DNA of 64,000 bases from Qipengyuania intermedia (GTDB lineage Bacteria; Pseudomonadota; Alphaproteobacteria; Sphingomonadales; Sphingomonadaceae): positions 483,501-547,500 of the forward strand of contig NZ_JAIGNS010000002.1 in assembly GCF_019711615.1 (NCBI RefSeq), written 5' to 3'. The position numbers and the translations under genes are program-made. Shown here piece by piece: positions 1 through 8,436 of this stretch (positions are counted from its first letter, which is position 1; the number at the start of each line of letters is the position of its first letter). The notes under the pieces were generated by a model that saw only the letters and a list, made by a program, of their open reading frames with translations, was not told where the DNA came from and searched no databases.

Positions 1-801
1 CGTACCGTAGCGTTCGGTCTGGATCATCGTGGTCACCACGCCCTGAACCGCTTCGAGGTTCACGCGATAGGCGAGATGCTGGAACGCGGTCTTGCGTTCG
101 TTGAGGAACGACAGCTCGATCGCGGTCAGGGCGAATTCGTCACCCAGTTCCGGATAGGCGCGGCCAAGTTCCTTGGCGACGCGGTTGAACGCCGCGTCGA
201 CGGTCAGGCCGGCTTCGGCGCAGATGACCAGCAGGTCGAGCGCGTCGGGAAGGCCCTTGCGGATCGCGTCGGTACGCTTGGCCGCCTTGTTCGACAGGAA
301 AAGTTCCGGTCCCTTGTAGCCGGCGAAAACCGCTGCAGCGAGGGCCGCGACACGCTTGAACTGCCAGTCGGGCTGGACCTCGACCACGTAAAGCAGGGTG
401 AAGGCAATACCGCCGAGGATGATCGGCAGGATCATGCGCAGGCCGATAAGGACGACCGCGATTTCCTTGTTGCGATAGCCGGCCCAGGCCAGCTTCTGCT
501 GCATGTCCTCGACCTGGCTCTGCTGCAGCACCTTCATGCTGCCCAGGGTGTCCTTCACCTTGTCGGCCGTGTCGTTCTTGCGAACGAGGCTCTGGCGCTT
601 CTTCGCGCTTGTGGTGACAAGGCCGTGCTTCAGCTCTTCGCGCCGACCTTCGAGCGCTTTGACGCGCTTGGCCATCGGGTCCTTGATCGTGACGGCCGAA
701 TAGATCGCCACGAACACGGCCAGTGCCGCGATCCCGGCAAGGATCGAGCCGACGAGGATGACGTCGAAGCCGAGGAGGGTAGGGCCGCTTGCGGGTTCCA
801 T
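1..801 (-). CDS. tadC: Tad pilus inner-membrane platform protein TadC (3' end cut by window edge)
   Basis: TadC works with TadB as the inner-membrane platform of the Tad (type IVc) pilus machine, coupling the cytoplasmic motor ATPase to pilin assembly. 267 codons are visible and the reading frame runs off the window. The N-terminus (MEPASGPTLLGFDVILVG) leads into a hydrophobic segment. A basic cytoplasmic stretch and a further membrane segment follow near residues 110-130. The T2SSF-type core is visible near residues 170-190, with the run GLPDALDLLVICAEAGL typical of TadC. The start is the ATG 19 bases downstream of the tadB stop, consistent with one operon. The family is clear. The C-terminal membrane helices lie outside the window. 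Confidence 0.9.
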   Translation of the reverse strand, partial: MEPASGPTLLGFDVILVGSILAGIAALAVFVAIYSAVTIKDPMAKRVKALEGRREELKHGLVTTSAKKRQSLVRKNDTADKVKDTLGSMKVLQQSQVEDMQQKLAWAGYRNKEIAVVLIGLRMILPIILGGIAFTLLYVVEVQPDWQFKRVAALAAAVFAGYKGPELFLSNKAAKRTDAIRKGLPDALDLLVICAEAGLTVDAAFNRVAKELGRAYPELGDEFALTAIELSFLNERKTAFQHLAYRVNLEAVQGVVTTMIQTERYGT

Positions 802-820
802 GATATCGCTTCCTCGTGCC

Positions 821-1792
821 TTAGATTTCGAAACTGACCATCTTGGCCATGATGAAGGCCCCGATGCTCATCCAGACCAGGCCGCCAAGGCCAGCCACGG
901 TGAGACGATCATCGGTGAAGAACGCGCCGATGTAGGACGGGTTGATCCACCAGATCAGGCCGAAGACGATGAAGGGCAGGGCGCCGACGATGTAGGCCGA
1001 AGCCTTCGATTCCGAGCTCATCGCCTTGATCTTGAGCTTCATCTGGGCACGCTTGCGCAGCACGTCCGAAAGGTTGGACAGCGTCTCTGCCAGGTTACCA
1101 CCGGTTTCGCGCTGGATGGCGAGCGTGATGCAGAAGAAGTTGAATTCCGGGATGCCGAGGCGGTCGGCGGTCTGCTGGAGGGAATCCTCCATCGTGCGGC
1201 CGATCTTGATACGCTCGACGATGCCCTTGAACTCCACGCCGACCGGGCCGGGAACTTCCTGCGCCACGACGGCGAGGGTCTCGGTAACCGGAAGACCGGA
1301 GCGAAGGCCGCGAACGAGCAGTTCGATCGCATCAGGGAATTTCACGTTGAACTGATTGGTGCGCTTCTTGATCGCGCGGCTGACCACGAAGTGCGGGATA
1401 CCTGCGCCGACGAACACGCCGATGCCGACCGCAAGCCCGAACGAGCCCGACTTGAGGAAGATCGCGAGTGCAGCGACGAGGCCGAGGCCGAGCGATGCAT
1501 ATCCGTACTGGCTGAGCGTCCAGCCCTTGCCGGTCCGGTCGAGGCGGATGGCGAGCGCTTCGATGCGCGAACCCGATCCGGCCTGCCTGAACTGCTTGGG
1601 CTTGCGGGCAGCGATCGCCTTCTTGAGCTGCGATTCGACCTTGGCGTCGGTGCTTTCCGAGTGACGGTACCGCAGTTGCTGCAGGCGACGCTGGCTCTGC
1701 TTGCCTGCGTCGGGACCGGCAAATGCCACGTATCCGAGCACGAGCAGCGCGAGGATCCCGCCGGCAACCAGCATGAGCTGGACAATGTTCAT
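821..1792 (-). CDS. tadB: Tad pilus inner-membrane platform protein TadB
   Basis: TadB is the partner of TadC in the inner-membrane platform of the Tad pilus. The 323-residue product begins with a membrane helix (MLVAGGILALLVLGYVAF). A charged cytoplasmic stretch, a pair of helices near residues 95-135 and the T2SSF domain (FPDAIELLVRGLRSGLPV, then ETGGNLAETLSNLS) follow, and hydrophobic C-terminal helices close it. Length and order match the family. It lies directly after cpaE with an 86-base gap, where the motor ATPase gene cpaF/tadA would usually be found. The ATG start fits the N-terminal helix. Confidence 0.92.
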   Translation of the reverse strand: MNIVQLMLVAGGILALLVLGYVAFAGPDAGKQSQRRLQQLRYRHSESTDAKVESQLKKAIAARKPKQFRQAGSGSRIEALAIRLDRTGKGWTLSQYGYASLGLGLVAALAIFLKSGSFGLAVGIGVFVGAGIPHFVVSRAIKKRTNQFNVKFPDAIELLVRGLRSGLPVTETLAVVAQEVPGPVGVEFKGIVERIKIGRTMEDSLQQTADRLGIPEFNFFCITLAIQRETGGNLAETLSNLSDVLRKRAQMKLKIKAMSSESKASAYIVGALPFIVFGLIWWINPSYIGAFFTDDRLTVAGLGGLVWMSIGAFIMAKMVSFEI

Positions 1793-1834
1793 CGTGTCTC
1801 TCCGTCCCGTACCGTAAACTTACCGTGAGGAGCG

Positions 1835-1873
1835 GATGACCCGGCCCGCATTGAGCCGGATCACTCCGTCATC
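1835..1873. other. Two-tier stem-loop in the cpaE-tadB gap
   Basis: GATGAC (1835-1840) and CCGGC (1841-1845) can pair with GTCATC (1868-1873) and GCCGG (1854-1858), with an eight-base bulge between the two right-hand arms. No T-run follows on either strand, so this is not an obvious intrinsic terminator. An mRNA-processing or partial-attenuation element inside the pilus operon is one possible reading. Confidence 0.5.
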
Positions 1874-1878
1874 CCCGT

Positions 1879-3162
1879 TCAGGCCTCTTCGACCTGGCCC
1901 TTGTCCTTCTTGGCGAGCAGCGACTTGATGTCGAAGCTGCCGAGGAGGGATTTCTTGCCGCCGGAAACGTGTGCCGCTTCCTCGCTTTCCTCGTCGCCGA
2001 GACCGATGATGCGGGTCGACAATTGCTTGATCGCAGCAGTCGACTTGCTCGAAGCATTCGCGTCCACAAAGGTCTTGCCGAGCTTCGCAGCATTGGTAGC
2101 GGCCTTCTGGTCGTAAGGGATCGAGATATCGATCGCGCGCTCGATCGACGCTTCGAAATCGGCCTTGCTGATTTCTGCAGCGCCGGGCTGGACCTTGTTG
2201 GCCACGATCACCGGGGTGGCGTGCGCGGCATTGGTCTTGAGCCAGGACAGGAGGCGGATCGTGTCCCGGGCCGAAGCCAGCGTCATTTCCGTCACCAGCG
2301 TCACGACGTTCACGTCGTTCAGCAGGTGCGGGAAGTTGATCAGCATGTTGCGCGGCAAGTCCACCAGCGTCATCTCGAAGGCGTGGCGGAACTCTTCCTG
2401 CAGCTGCAGGAAGGCCGAGCCATCGGTCATCAGCGGCGAATTGATCGGCGCTTCTGCCGACAGGATGGCCAGATTGTCGTTCGCGCGGATCATGGCGCGT
2501 TCGATGAACAGGCCGTCGATGCGGCTGGGGTTGTCGATTGCATCGGTCAGGCCGCGACCCGGTTCGAGGTCGAGCGTGAGCGCGCCGGTACCGAAGTGCA
2601 CGTCGAGGTCGAGCAGTGCGGTCGGCATGTGCTTTTCCGCATACATCCAGGCCAGCGAGGTCGCGATCGTCGAGGCACCGACACCGCCACGGGTGCCGAC
2701 CACGGCGGTCGAGATGTGACGCTGGGCCTGTTCGCCTTCACCGCCGCGCGGGGCCATGAAGACCGCCTGTGCAGCGTTGAGGGAATCGCGCAGGACCGCT
2801 GCCGACAGCGGCTTCAGCAGGTAATCGTGGATGCCGCTGGCGAGCAGGTCGCGATAGAGGCGCACATCGTTCACCTGGCCGACCGCGATCACCACCGTCC
2901 CGGGCTCGCAAACCTCGGCAAGGGCGTTGATGTCGTTCAGCGGGTCGCCGCTTTCCGACAGGTCGACCATGAGGATATTCGGGCTGGCCGATACCGACAG
3001 GGACTGGATCGCGTTGCGCAGACCGCCCTTGTTACACTTCTCGGGTTGCCAGCCGAGTTCGATCACGACCGGACGCAGGACATCCAGCGCCGTTTCATCG
3101 CACATGAATGCGGCGAACGGATCGCGGTTGCCCGGCATGCTGGATTTCAAGGAAGCGCTCAT
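1879..3162 (-). CDS. cpaE: Pilus assembly ATPase CpaE/TadZ family
   Basis: CpaE/TadZ proteins combine a receiver-like N-terminal domain with a ParA/MinD-type ATPase domain and help place the Tad pilus machine at the cell pole. In this 427-residue protein the receiver-like part covers about residues 20-145 (ILMVDLSESGD, then DYLLKPLS). The ATPase part begins near residue 155. Its nucleotide loop reads GTRGGVGAST, without the second Walker lysine of MinD (GKT is AST). From memory this is common in CpaE homologues rather than damage. A DLDVHFGTGALTLDL stretch and a basic, flexible C-terminus follow. It starts 3 bases after the cpaD stop. Confidence 0.92.
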   Translation of the reverse strand: MSASLKSSMPGNRDPFAAFMCDETALDVLRPVVIELGWQPEKCNKGGLRNAIQSLSVSASPNILMVDLSESGDPLNDINALAEVCEPGTVVIAVGQVNDVRLYRDLLASGIHDYLLKPLSAAVLRDSLNAAQAVFMAPRGGEGEQAQRHISTAVVGTRGGVGASTIATSLAWMYAEKHMPTALLDLDVHFGTGALTLDLEPGRGLTDAIDNPSRIDGLFIERAMIRANDNLAILSAEAPINSPLMTDGSAFLQLQEEFRHAFEMTLVDLPRNMLINFPHLLNDVNVVTLVTEMTLASARDTIRLLSWLKTNAAHATPVIVANKVQPGAAEISKADFEASIERAIDISIPYDQKAATNAAKLGKTFVDANASSKSTAAIKQLSTRIIGLGDEESEEAAHVSGGKKSLLGSFDIKSLLAKKDKGQVEEA

Positions 3163-3165
3163 GGT

Positions 3166-3819
3166 TTAGGACCCTCCTTCGGTCGTGCTGATCGTCGCCA
3201 GGCCGTCCACACCGGTCGGCTCTGCGTCACGATAGGCCCTGATGGCCTTGGTCGAGGTGGTAACGACGGTCTCACCAGTGCCTTGCTGGCCCTGGATCAG
3301 GTCTTCCGGATTGGCGACCATTCCGGCGAGATTGCCGTAAACGGCGCAACCGTAATTCGGATTGGTGGCGTTCTTTTCGTTTGCTTCGGCCGTGTGCGAC
3401 CAGTCCGGGCACTGCGGCATCGAGGCAGTCGAGCGCGTGATAACGATGCGGGCCTGGCCCGGTTCGGCATAGCCAGCGGTGACCGGAGTGCCTTCGGCGA
3501 GCAGGATGCCATAGCGGCCTGCCAGTTCGGCAACGTCTTCGCGCACGGCGGCAGAAGCGGTGCTGTCTTCGATGGCAACGCGGTCGCCGTAGCGAAGGTC
3601 CATGCTCTCGAACCAGCCGGCAAGACGCTGCTGTTCGGAGATGGGCAGGCCATCGGCATTCGTGGCAACGTCGAGTGTATAGTTCGAGCGTTCCACGACC
3701 GGCTGCTTGACGCTGTAGAGCGTGCGGTTGTCCATGTTCATGCCGCCACAGGCGCCCAGTGTCAGGGCGAGCGAGGCTGCGAGCGAAGCGGTGAGCTTGC
3801 GATTGATTGCTTTAGGCAT
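3166..3819 (-). CDS. cpaD: CpaD-family pilus lipoprotein
   Basis: CpaD is an outer-membrane-associated lipoprotein that supports the CpaC secretin of the Tad pilus. The 217-residue product has a lipoprotein signal sequence with the lipobox LTLGACGG near residue 20-25. The periplasmic domain carries the CpaD-type segment with NPNYGCAVYGNLAGMV and DLIQGQQG near its end. It sits between cpaC (11 bases upstream) and cpaE (3 bases downstream), the usual order for the locus. The ATG start fits the signal peptide. Confidence 0.9.
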   Translation of the reverse strand: MPKAINRKLTASLAASLALTLGACGGMNMDNRTLYSVKQPVVERSNYTLDVATNADGLPISEQQRLAGWFESMDLRYGDRVAIEDSTASAAVREDVAELAGRYGILLAEGTPVTAGYAEPGQARIVITRSTASMPQCPDWSHTAEANEKNATNPNYGCAVYGNLAGMVANPEDLIQGQQGTGETVVTTSTKAIRAYRDAEPTGVDGLATISTTEGGS

Positions 3820-3830
3820 GTCTCGTCCCC

Positions 3831-5405
3831 TTATTCGAAGCTGAAGCCGGGCTTGGCAGCGGCGGTCTTCTCGTCGCGACGCGCCTCGGAAGGCATGGCG
3901 ACCTGTTCACTTGCATTCGATCCCTCGTAGGAAATCTGCGGTGCCGCATCGGCAGCGCCGCGGACGGTCGGGACCGGGCGACCCTGGCCGCCGCTCACGC
4001 CGTCGGCTTCGCGGTAGCGCAGCAGGCGGTCGAATTCGGTCGGCTTCTGGAAGCCGTCGGTCGGCAGGCGGATGTCGCTCGCATTGACCGGCTTCACCAG
4101 GTACGGGGTGATCACGATGACCAGCTCGGTTTCGCCGCGACGATAGTCGGTCGAGCGGAACAGGTTGCCCAGGATCGGGATGTCACCGAGGCCCGGAGCC
4201 TTTTCGATCTGGTTCGATGCGTTGTTCGACAGCAGGCCGGCGATCATGAAGCTCTGGCCGGAGCCGAGTTCCACGGTCGTTTCCGCACGGCGCGTGATAA
4301 GCGCGGGAACGCGGAAGCCTTCGAATTCGATCGCGCCCTGTGCCGAAAGTTCCGAGACTTCCGGACGTACGCGGATCGAAATCCGGCCGTTCGAGAGGAC
4401 CGTCGGAGTGTAGGCAAGGCTCACACCGTAGTTCTTGTATTCGATGGTCGTGGTGCCGAGGCCCTGGTTGAGCGGGATCGGGAATTCGCCGCCAGCAAGG
4501 AATTCGGCGGTTTCGCCCGAAAGCGCGGTCAGGTTCGGCTGCGACAGCGTGGTCACGAGGCCCTGCGTTTCCGCAAGGTCCAGCGCGCCGCCGATGTCGA
4601 GGCCGAGCAGCTTGCCGGCAAAGCCGAGCGTGCTGCCGAGGTCGGCGCCGAGGATCGAGGTTGCCGGAACTTCGACCGACTCACCGGTCGAAGGATCGGT
4701 GAATACGTCCACCGTGTTGGCGTTCATGCCGAGCGTCGTGCCGGGCGAGAACAGCTTTGCTGCACGACCCTGGCCGATGCCGAACTTGAAACCGCTGGTG
4801 CTGTCGAGCGACTGGAGGTTCACGCCAAGAGCGCGAACGACCGAGCGGCTGACTTCGGCGATGCGGACCTGCAGGTTGACCTGCAGCGGCGTCGCCATGC
4901 GCAGGCGGCTGATGACGTTCGTTTCCTCACCGACGAATGCTTCGACGAGAGCCTGGGCCTCGGCGGCATCTTCGGGTGCGGCAACCGTGCCGGTCAGCAG
5001 GACGACGTTGCTACCCATGGTCGCGACATTGATCTTGGCTTCCGGCATGGCGAGAGCGAGCATCTGGTCGATGCTGCCGATGTTCGAGCCGACGCGGACA
5101 TTGGCCGACCAGATGATATCGCCGCGAGCGTTGCTGGCGTAGACCGTGGTCTCGCCGCCCGAACGTCCGAACAGGTACAGCTGGCGCTGCGACTTGACCT
5201 GGACATCGGCAACATTCTCGTTGGCAATGAACACATCGGTCATCGCGCCGGGCACGTTGATGAGCTCACCGCGACCGATCGAGAGGACGATGTCCTGGCT
5301 CGGGCTTACGACCGACTGGGCCGTGGCCGTGGTCGTCGGAGCGGCAGCCAGCGGCGCGAGGGCCAGTCCGGCAAGCAGCAGTTTGGTGGAAAGACGACGT
5401 TTCAT
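3831..5405 (-). CDS. cpaC: Tad pilus outer-membrane secretin CpaC/RcpA
   Basis: CpaC forms the outer-membrane secretin channel through which the Tad pilus leaves the cell. The 524-residue product begins with a signal peptide (LLLAGLALAPLAAAPTTT). An N-terminal pilus/secretin domain at about residues 35-105 contains ADVQVKSQRQLYLFG. A BON-like segment follows at about 110-170. The secretin core runs from about 180 to 440 (SGETAEFLAGGEFPIP, then ELVIVITPYLVKPV). The C-terminal tail is charged and low in complexity. It lies between cpaB and cpaD in a compact operon, and the ATG start precedes a standard signal peptide. Confidence 0.95.
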   Translation of the reverse strand: MKRRLSTKLLLAGLALAPLAAAPTTTATAQSVVSPSQDIVLSIGRGELINVPGAMTDVFIANENVADVQVKSQRQLYLFGRSGGETTVYASNARGDIIWSANVRVGSNIGSIDQMLALAMPEAKINVATMGSNVVLLTGTVAAPEDAAEAQALVEAFVGEETNVISRLRMATPLQVNLQVRIAEVSRSVVRALGVNLQSLDSTSGFKFGIGQGRAAKLFSPGTTLGMNANTVDVFTDPSTGESVEVPATSILGADLGSTLGFAGKLLGLDIGGALDLAETQGLVTTLSQPNLTALSGETAEFLAGGEFPIPLNQGLGTTTIEYKNYGVSLAYTPTVLSNGRISIRVRPEVSELSAQGAIEFEGFRVPALITRRAETTVELGSGQSFMIAGLLSNNASNQIEKAPGLGDIPILGNLFRSTDYRRGETELVIVITPYLVKPVNASDIRLPTDGFQKPTEFDRLLRYREADGVSGGQGRPVPTVRGAADAAPQISYEGSNASEQVAMPSEARRDEKTAAAKPGFSFE

Positions 5406-5444
5406 GGAATTGCCCCCTGAATGGCTTCCTGAGCTCTTGAATTC

Positions 5445-6563
5445 TTAGCGAAGGGTGCTGAGCGCGACCGGGGCGGTTTCCCCGACGCGGCCTGCACCGT
5501 TACCGACTGCGGCGTTCATGCCGTGCACTGCACTGCCCATGGAAAGCGGAACCGCTTCCGTGGCCTTGCCGCGGGTGACGCGAACCATCGGACCACGGCT
5601 CACCGGAGCCGCTGTCGTGGTGGTGGCACCGGACGTGTGCGAGAAAGTGCGACCGTCGTCGTTCGACTGCGGTGCTGCTCCGCCGCGCGGCGGCATCGAG
5701 CTGCGCTGGAAGCGCGAGACGTCGCCGCCGGTGACATAGGTGCCGCGGCTGTCGTCGGGGCGACCCATTGCGGCGCGAAGGATGCGCTCTTCCTCTTCGG
5801 GTGTCGCATCGTCGGGGATGCTGACGTCGCCCGAGGCGAGGGCACGTTCCAGTTCGCCTTCGCTGTCGGCGATAGCGCGCAGAGCCAGGCTCAGCGTGCC
5901 GATCGTCTGGGCGACGGCGACCTTTTCGGCGATCTTCGGGGTCACTTCCATGGTGACCGTGCGGAAGGCCTTGACCTGCGTTACGCCGTCCACGGTTTCC
6001 TGCGTGGTCGACTGGTCGGTCGCCAGCACGCGAAGGTTACGAAGGATGGTTTCCGACGTTTTCAGCGCCTGGCCGTTCGTGCCCTGGACCGTCTGGGTCA
6101 GGACCATGTCGACGCGGTCGCCCGGGAAGACGAAGCCGGCAACGCCGCTCTTCGCATCGACGGGCACCGTGATGGCGCGCATACCGGGGGTGAGGGCCGC
6201 TGCAAGGAAGCCGCGGTCGCCCGGGCTCACCAGCGAACCCTGGGTCACCGGTTCACCGGCAGTCACGGGATGGCGTACAACCGTACCGATCAGCTTGGTA
6301 ATGTCGGCCTCGCCGTCCAGGAAGTAGGCATCCTGAACCAGCTCTTCCGGCCACAGCTGATAGCCGATGGCATCTGCAGTGATGATCGTACCGGTCGGCA
6401 GCGCACGCTGCGCAACCAGGACCTTGGGCCCTGCAGCTTCGACTTGCGATGCCGCGTTGGCCTGCGGAGCGGATGCTCCTGCGAACATGCTGCGGGCAAC
6501 GAGTGCCGTACCGATCGCAACGACCAGTGCACCAACCAGCAGAACCAGCTTCTTCCTATCCAT
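5445..6563 (-). CDS. cpaB: Tad pilus periplasmic protein CpaB/RcpC
   Basis: CpaB/RcpC is a periplasmic, membrane-anchored component that works with the CpaC secretin. The 372-residue protein opens with a membrane anchor (LVLLVGALVVAIGTALVA). A SAF-like domain follows at about residues 45-110 (RALPTGTIITADAIGYQLW), then the RcpC/CpaB domain to about residue 230 (FVFPGDRVDMVLTQTV). The last 120 residues are Ser/Thr/Gly-rich and low in complexity. It lies 91 bases downstream of cpaA and 39 bases upstream of cpaC. Confidence 0.93.
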   Translation of the reverse strand: MDRKKLVLLVGALVVAIGTALVARSMFAGASAPQANAASQVEAAGPKVLVAQRALPTGTIITADAIGYQLWPEELVQDAYFLDGEADITKLIGTVVRHPVTAGEPVTQGSLVSPGDRGFLAAALTPGMRAITVPVDAKSGVAGFVFPGDRVDMVLTQTVQGTNGQALKTSETILRNLRVLATDQSTTQETVDGVTQVKAFRTVTMEVTPKIAEKVAVAQTIGTLSLALRAIADSEGELERALASGDVSIPDDATPEEEERILRAAMGRPDDSRGTYVTGGDVSRFQRSSMPPRGGAAPQSNDDGRTFSHTSGATTTTAAPVSRGPMVRVTRGKATEAVPLSMGSAVHGMNAAVGNGAGRVGETAPVALSTLR

Positions 6564-6631
6564 GGCTTTTAAGCCCCCTCATATGGCCCGCGTGATCTTT
6601 GTGCGGACAGCTATGGTTTCCGTGTCTAGAC

Positions 6632-6651
6632 CCCGATTGGTTAAAATCGGG
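6632..6651 (-). other. Stem-loop just after cpaA
   Basis: On the minus strand CCCGATT, a six-base loop TTAACC and AATCGGG form a perfect 7-bp stem beginning 3 bases after the cpaA stop. No U-tract follows. It may partially terminate the transcript or set mRNA ends between cpaA and cpaB. This is inference from structure only. Confidence 0.55.
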
Positions 6652-6654
6652 TTG

Positions 6655-7368
6655 TCAGCCGATCCCGGCTTCAGAAATTTGTGTGACGAACCCGCCGCCG
6701 ACGACCCACAGCCCTGCGACGGCAATGGCGAGCCCGTATGGAATGCGTGGTTGCTGGTCGTGTCGGCGGATGATCCTGATCGATGCCAGCGTGACGAACG
6801 CGAGAATCGCCACCGGCACCAGGGCGACCAGAACGGAGGTCGCGCCGTTGGCTGCCAGCGGCTCGATGATTGCGGAAGGAATGGCCAGCTTCGGTCCGCC
6901 CATGACGGCGCTCGCGAAGTTGGCCGAGACCAGGGTGAAGGCGCCCAGCAGTACGGTATCGCGAACCGGCTTGCCGCCGACCACGCGCGAATGGGCAACG
7001 CCCCACATGCCCATGGCAAGCGTCAGGACCCAGCCGGCCATCGCCATGATGATGACGAGGACGACGAAATTGGTGGGCGGGAACCACAGCGCCAGTGCGG
7101 TAAGCAGTTTAACATCGCCGCCGCCCATCTGCCGCAGCGCGAAGAACAGGCAGCACACCGCGAAGGTCGCGGCAGCCAGTCCGAACTGCAAGGCAACGCC
7201 CGGCCACAGGTCGAGGCTCGTAGCCCACCAGAACAGCGGAGCGCCGGCGGCGATCGCGATGTTCAACTGGTTGCCGATGGTCCGGCTGCGCAGGTCGGTA
7301 AACGCCGCCCACAGCAGGCCGATTGCCAATCCGGCAAGCAGAACGTAGGTGAAAATCTGGTCGTGCAT
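6655..7368 (-). CDS. cpaA: Prepilin peptidase CpaA/TadV (A24 family)
   Basis: CpaA is the inner-membrane aspartyl peptidase that processes Flp-type prepilins. The 237-residue protein is almost entirely membrane helices and lacks the N-terminal methylase half of PilD. Both catalytic aspartates are visible: FTDLRSRTI near residue 26 and the GGGDVK motif near residue 90. It is the first gene of the pilus operon. A divergent hydrolase gene starts 64 bases away, so the pilus promoter probably lies in 7369-7431. No prepilin (flp/pilA) gene is found next to it, so its substrate must be encoded elsewhere. Confidence 0.93.
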   Translation of the reverse strand: MHDQIFTYVLLAGLAIGLLWAAFTDLRSRTIGNQLNIAIAAGAPLFWWATSLDLWPGVALQFGLAAATFAVCCLFFALRQMGGGDVKLLTALALWFPPTNFVVLVIIMAMAGWVLTLAMGMWGVAHSRVVGGKPVRDTVLLGAFTLVSANFASAVMGGPKLAIPSAIIEPLAANGATSVLVALVPVAILAFVTLASIRIIRRHDQQPRIPYGLAIAVAGLWVVGGGFVTQISEAGIG

Positions 7369-7431
7369 GACGTCCCCGAACGTAAGTATCGAGGGCCAGT
7401 GCTACCCAAACATGCTTACCAAATAGTAACC

Positions 7432-8436
7432 ATGCCCTTTGCGCAGAACCGGGAGGCACCCATCAGCCACGCCGACTTGCAGACAGACACCGCCATCGAC
7501 CGGCGCGCCATTCCGGCCAGCGCCACCGAAAGCATGTGGGAGGCGTCGGACGGCCACAAGCTACGCCGAATCGACTGGCCGGGAGCGGCAGGGGCGGCGC
7601 GCGGATCGATCCTGTTCCTCCCCGGTCGCGGCGATTTCTACGAGAAATACCTCGAGACGCTGGACGGGTGGCATCGCGGCGGCTGGCGCGTCACCGCCGC
7701 CGACTGGCGCGGGCAGGCGGGATCGGGCCGGCTGGGCGATGATGCAATCACGGGTCACGTGGCGGATTTTTCAGACTGGGTGGCAGATCTCGAACATTTC
7801 TGGTCGGATTGGGTGCGATCCACGCCCGGCCCTCATGTGCTGGCGGCGCATTCCATGGGCGGGCACATCGTCATGCGCGCGCTGGTCGACGGGGTGATAT
7901 CGCCCGATGCGGTCGTGCTGTCCGCGCCCATGCTCGGCATGAGCGGTCCCCCTTTGCCGCTACCCATGCTGCACGGCGTTGCGAAATTGATGACGCGAAT
8001 CGGTGCCCCAACGCGCCCGGCATGGAAATGGAGCGAAAAGCCGGGCGAGGTGCCTGCAAGGCGGCGCGACCTGCTCACCCATGACGACGATCGGTACGAA
8101 GACGAATTGTGGTGGCGCGAACATCGCCCCGAACTGGTGATGGGCCCGGGAAGCTGGGGCTGGGTGGAACGCGCCTATGCCTCTACCCGCGTCATCGAGG
8201 CGCCCGGCGCAATGGAGAAGGTCCAGGTGCCGGTGTTCATCTTCTCGACCGCGAACGATAAGCTGGTCAGCCACAAGGCCGCGGTGCGGGCAGCCCAGCG
8301 CCTGCCACGCGGCGAGGTCCTGGTGTTCGGTGACGAGGCGCGGCACGAAATCCTGCGCGAAGTGGACGCTGTGCGTGACAAGGCCTTGGCCGGCATTGCG
8401 GAATTCCTCGACCGGGTAGTACCGGCGAAGCAGTGA
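7432..8436 (+). CDS. Alpha/beta hydrolase, monoacylglycerol lipase / lysophospholipase family
   Basis: Predicted cytoplasmic serine hydrolase of the Hydrolase_4 type, which usually cleaves monoacylglycerols or lysophospholipids. The catalytic elbow is AHSMGG with the nucleophile at about Ser141. An acidic residue sits in STANDKLV and the histidine in DEARHEIL near the C-terminus. An oxyanion-type FLPGRGDF lies near residue 65. The ATG at 7432 was chosen because the frame extends far upstream through the antisense of cpaA/cpaB without homology. The next gene overlaps by 4 bases (GTGA), so the two are probably cotranscribed. The exact substrate is unknown. Confidence 0.85.
   Translation: MPFAQNREAPISHADLQTDTAIDRRAIPASATESMWEASDGHKLRRIDWPGAAGAARGSILFLPGRGDFYEKYLETLDGWHRGGWRVTAADWRGQAGSGRLGDDAITGHVADFSDWVADLEHFWSDWVRSTPGPHVLAAHSMGGHIVMRALVDGVISPDAVVLSAPMLGMSGPPLPLPMLHGVAKLMTRIGAPTRPAWKWSEKPGEVPARRRDLLTHDDDRYEDELWWREHRPELVMGPGSWGWVERAYASTRVIEAPGAMEKVQVPVFIFSTANDKLVSHKAAVRAAQRLPRGEVLVFGDEARHEILREVDAVRDKALAGIAEFLDRVVPAKQ

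Noticed and set aside
1969..3930. 653-codon open frame on the plus strand
   Set aside because: Antisense to cpaE and cpaD, both recognisable proteins in a conserved operon. The plus frame has no recognisable domain.
7416..7429. TTAC-N6-GTAA inverted repeat before the hydrolase gene as a CtrA site
   Set aside because: It does not match TTAA-N7-TTAA in spacing or sequence. A short palindrome of this size can occur by chance.
6367..7431. N-terminal extension of the hydrolase frame
   Set aside because: The frame is open, but it lies antisense to cpaB and cpaA and has no hydrolase homology. The family-like start is ATG 7432.
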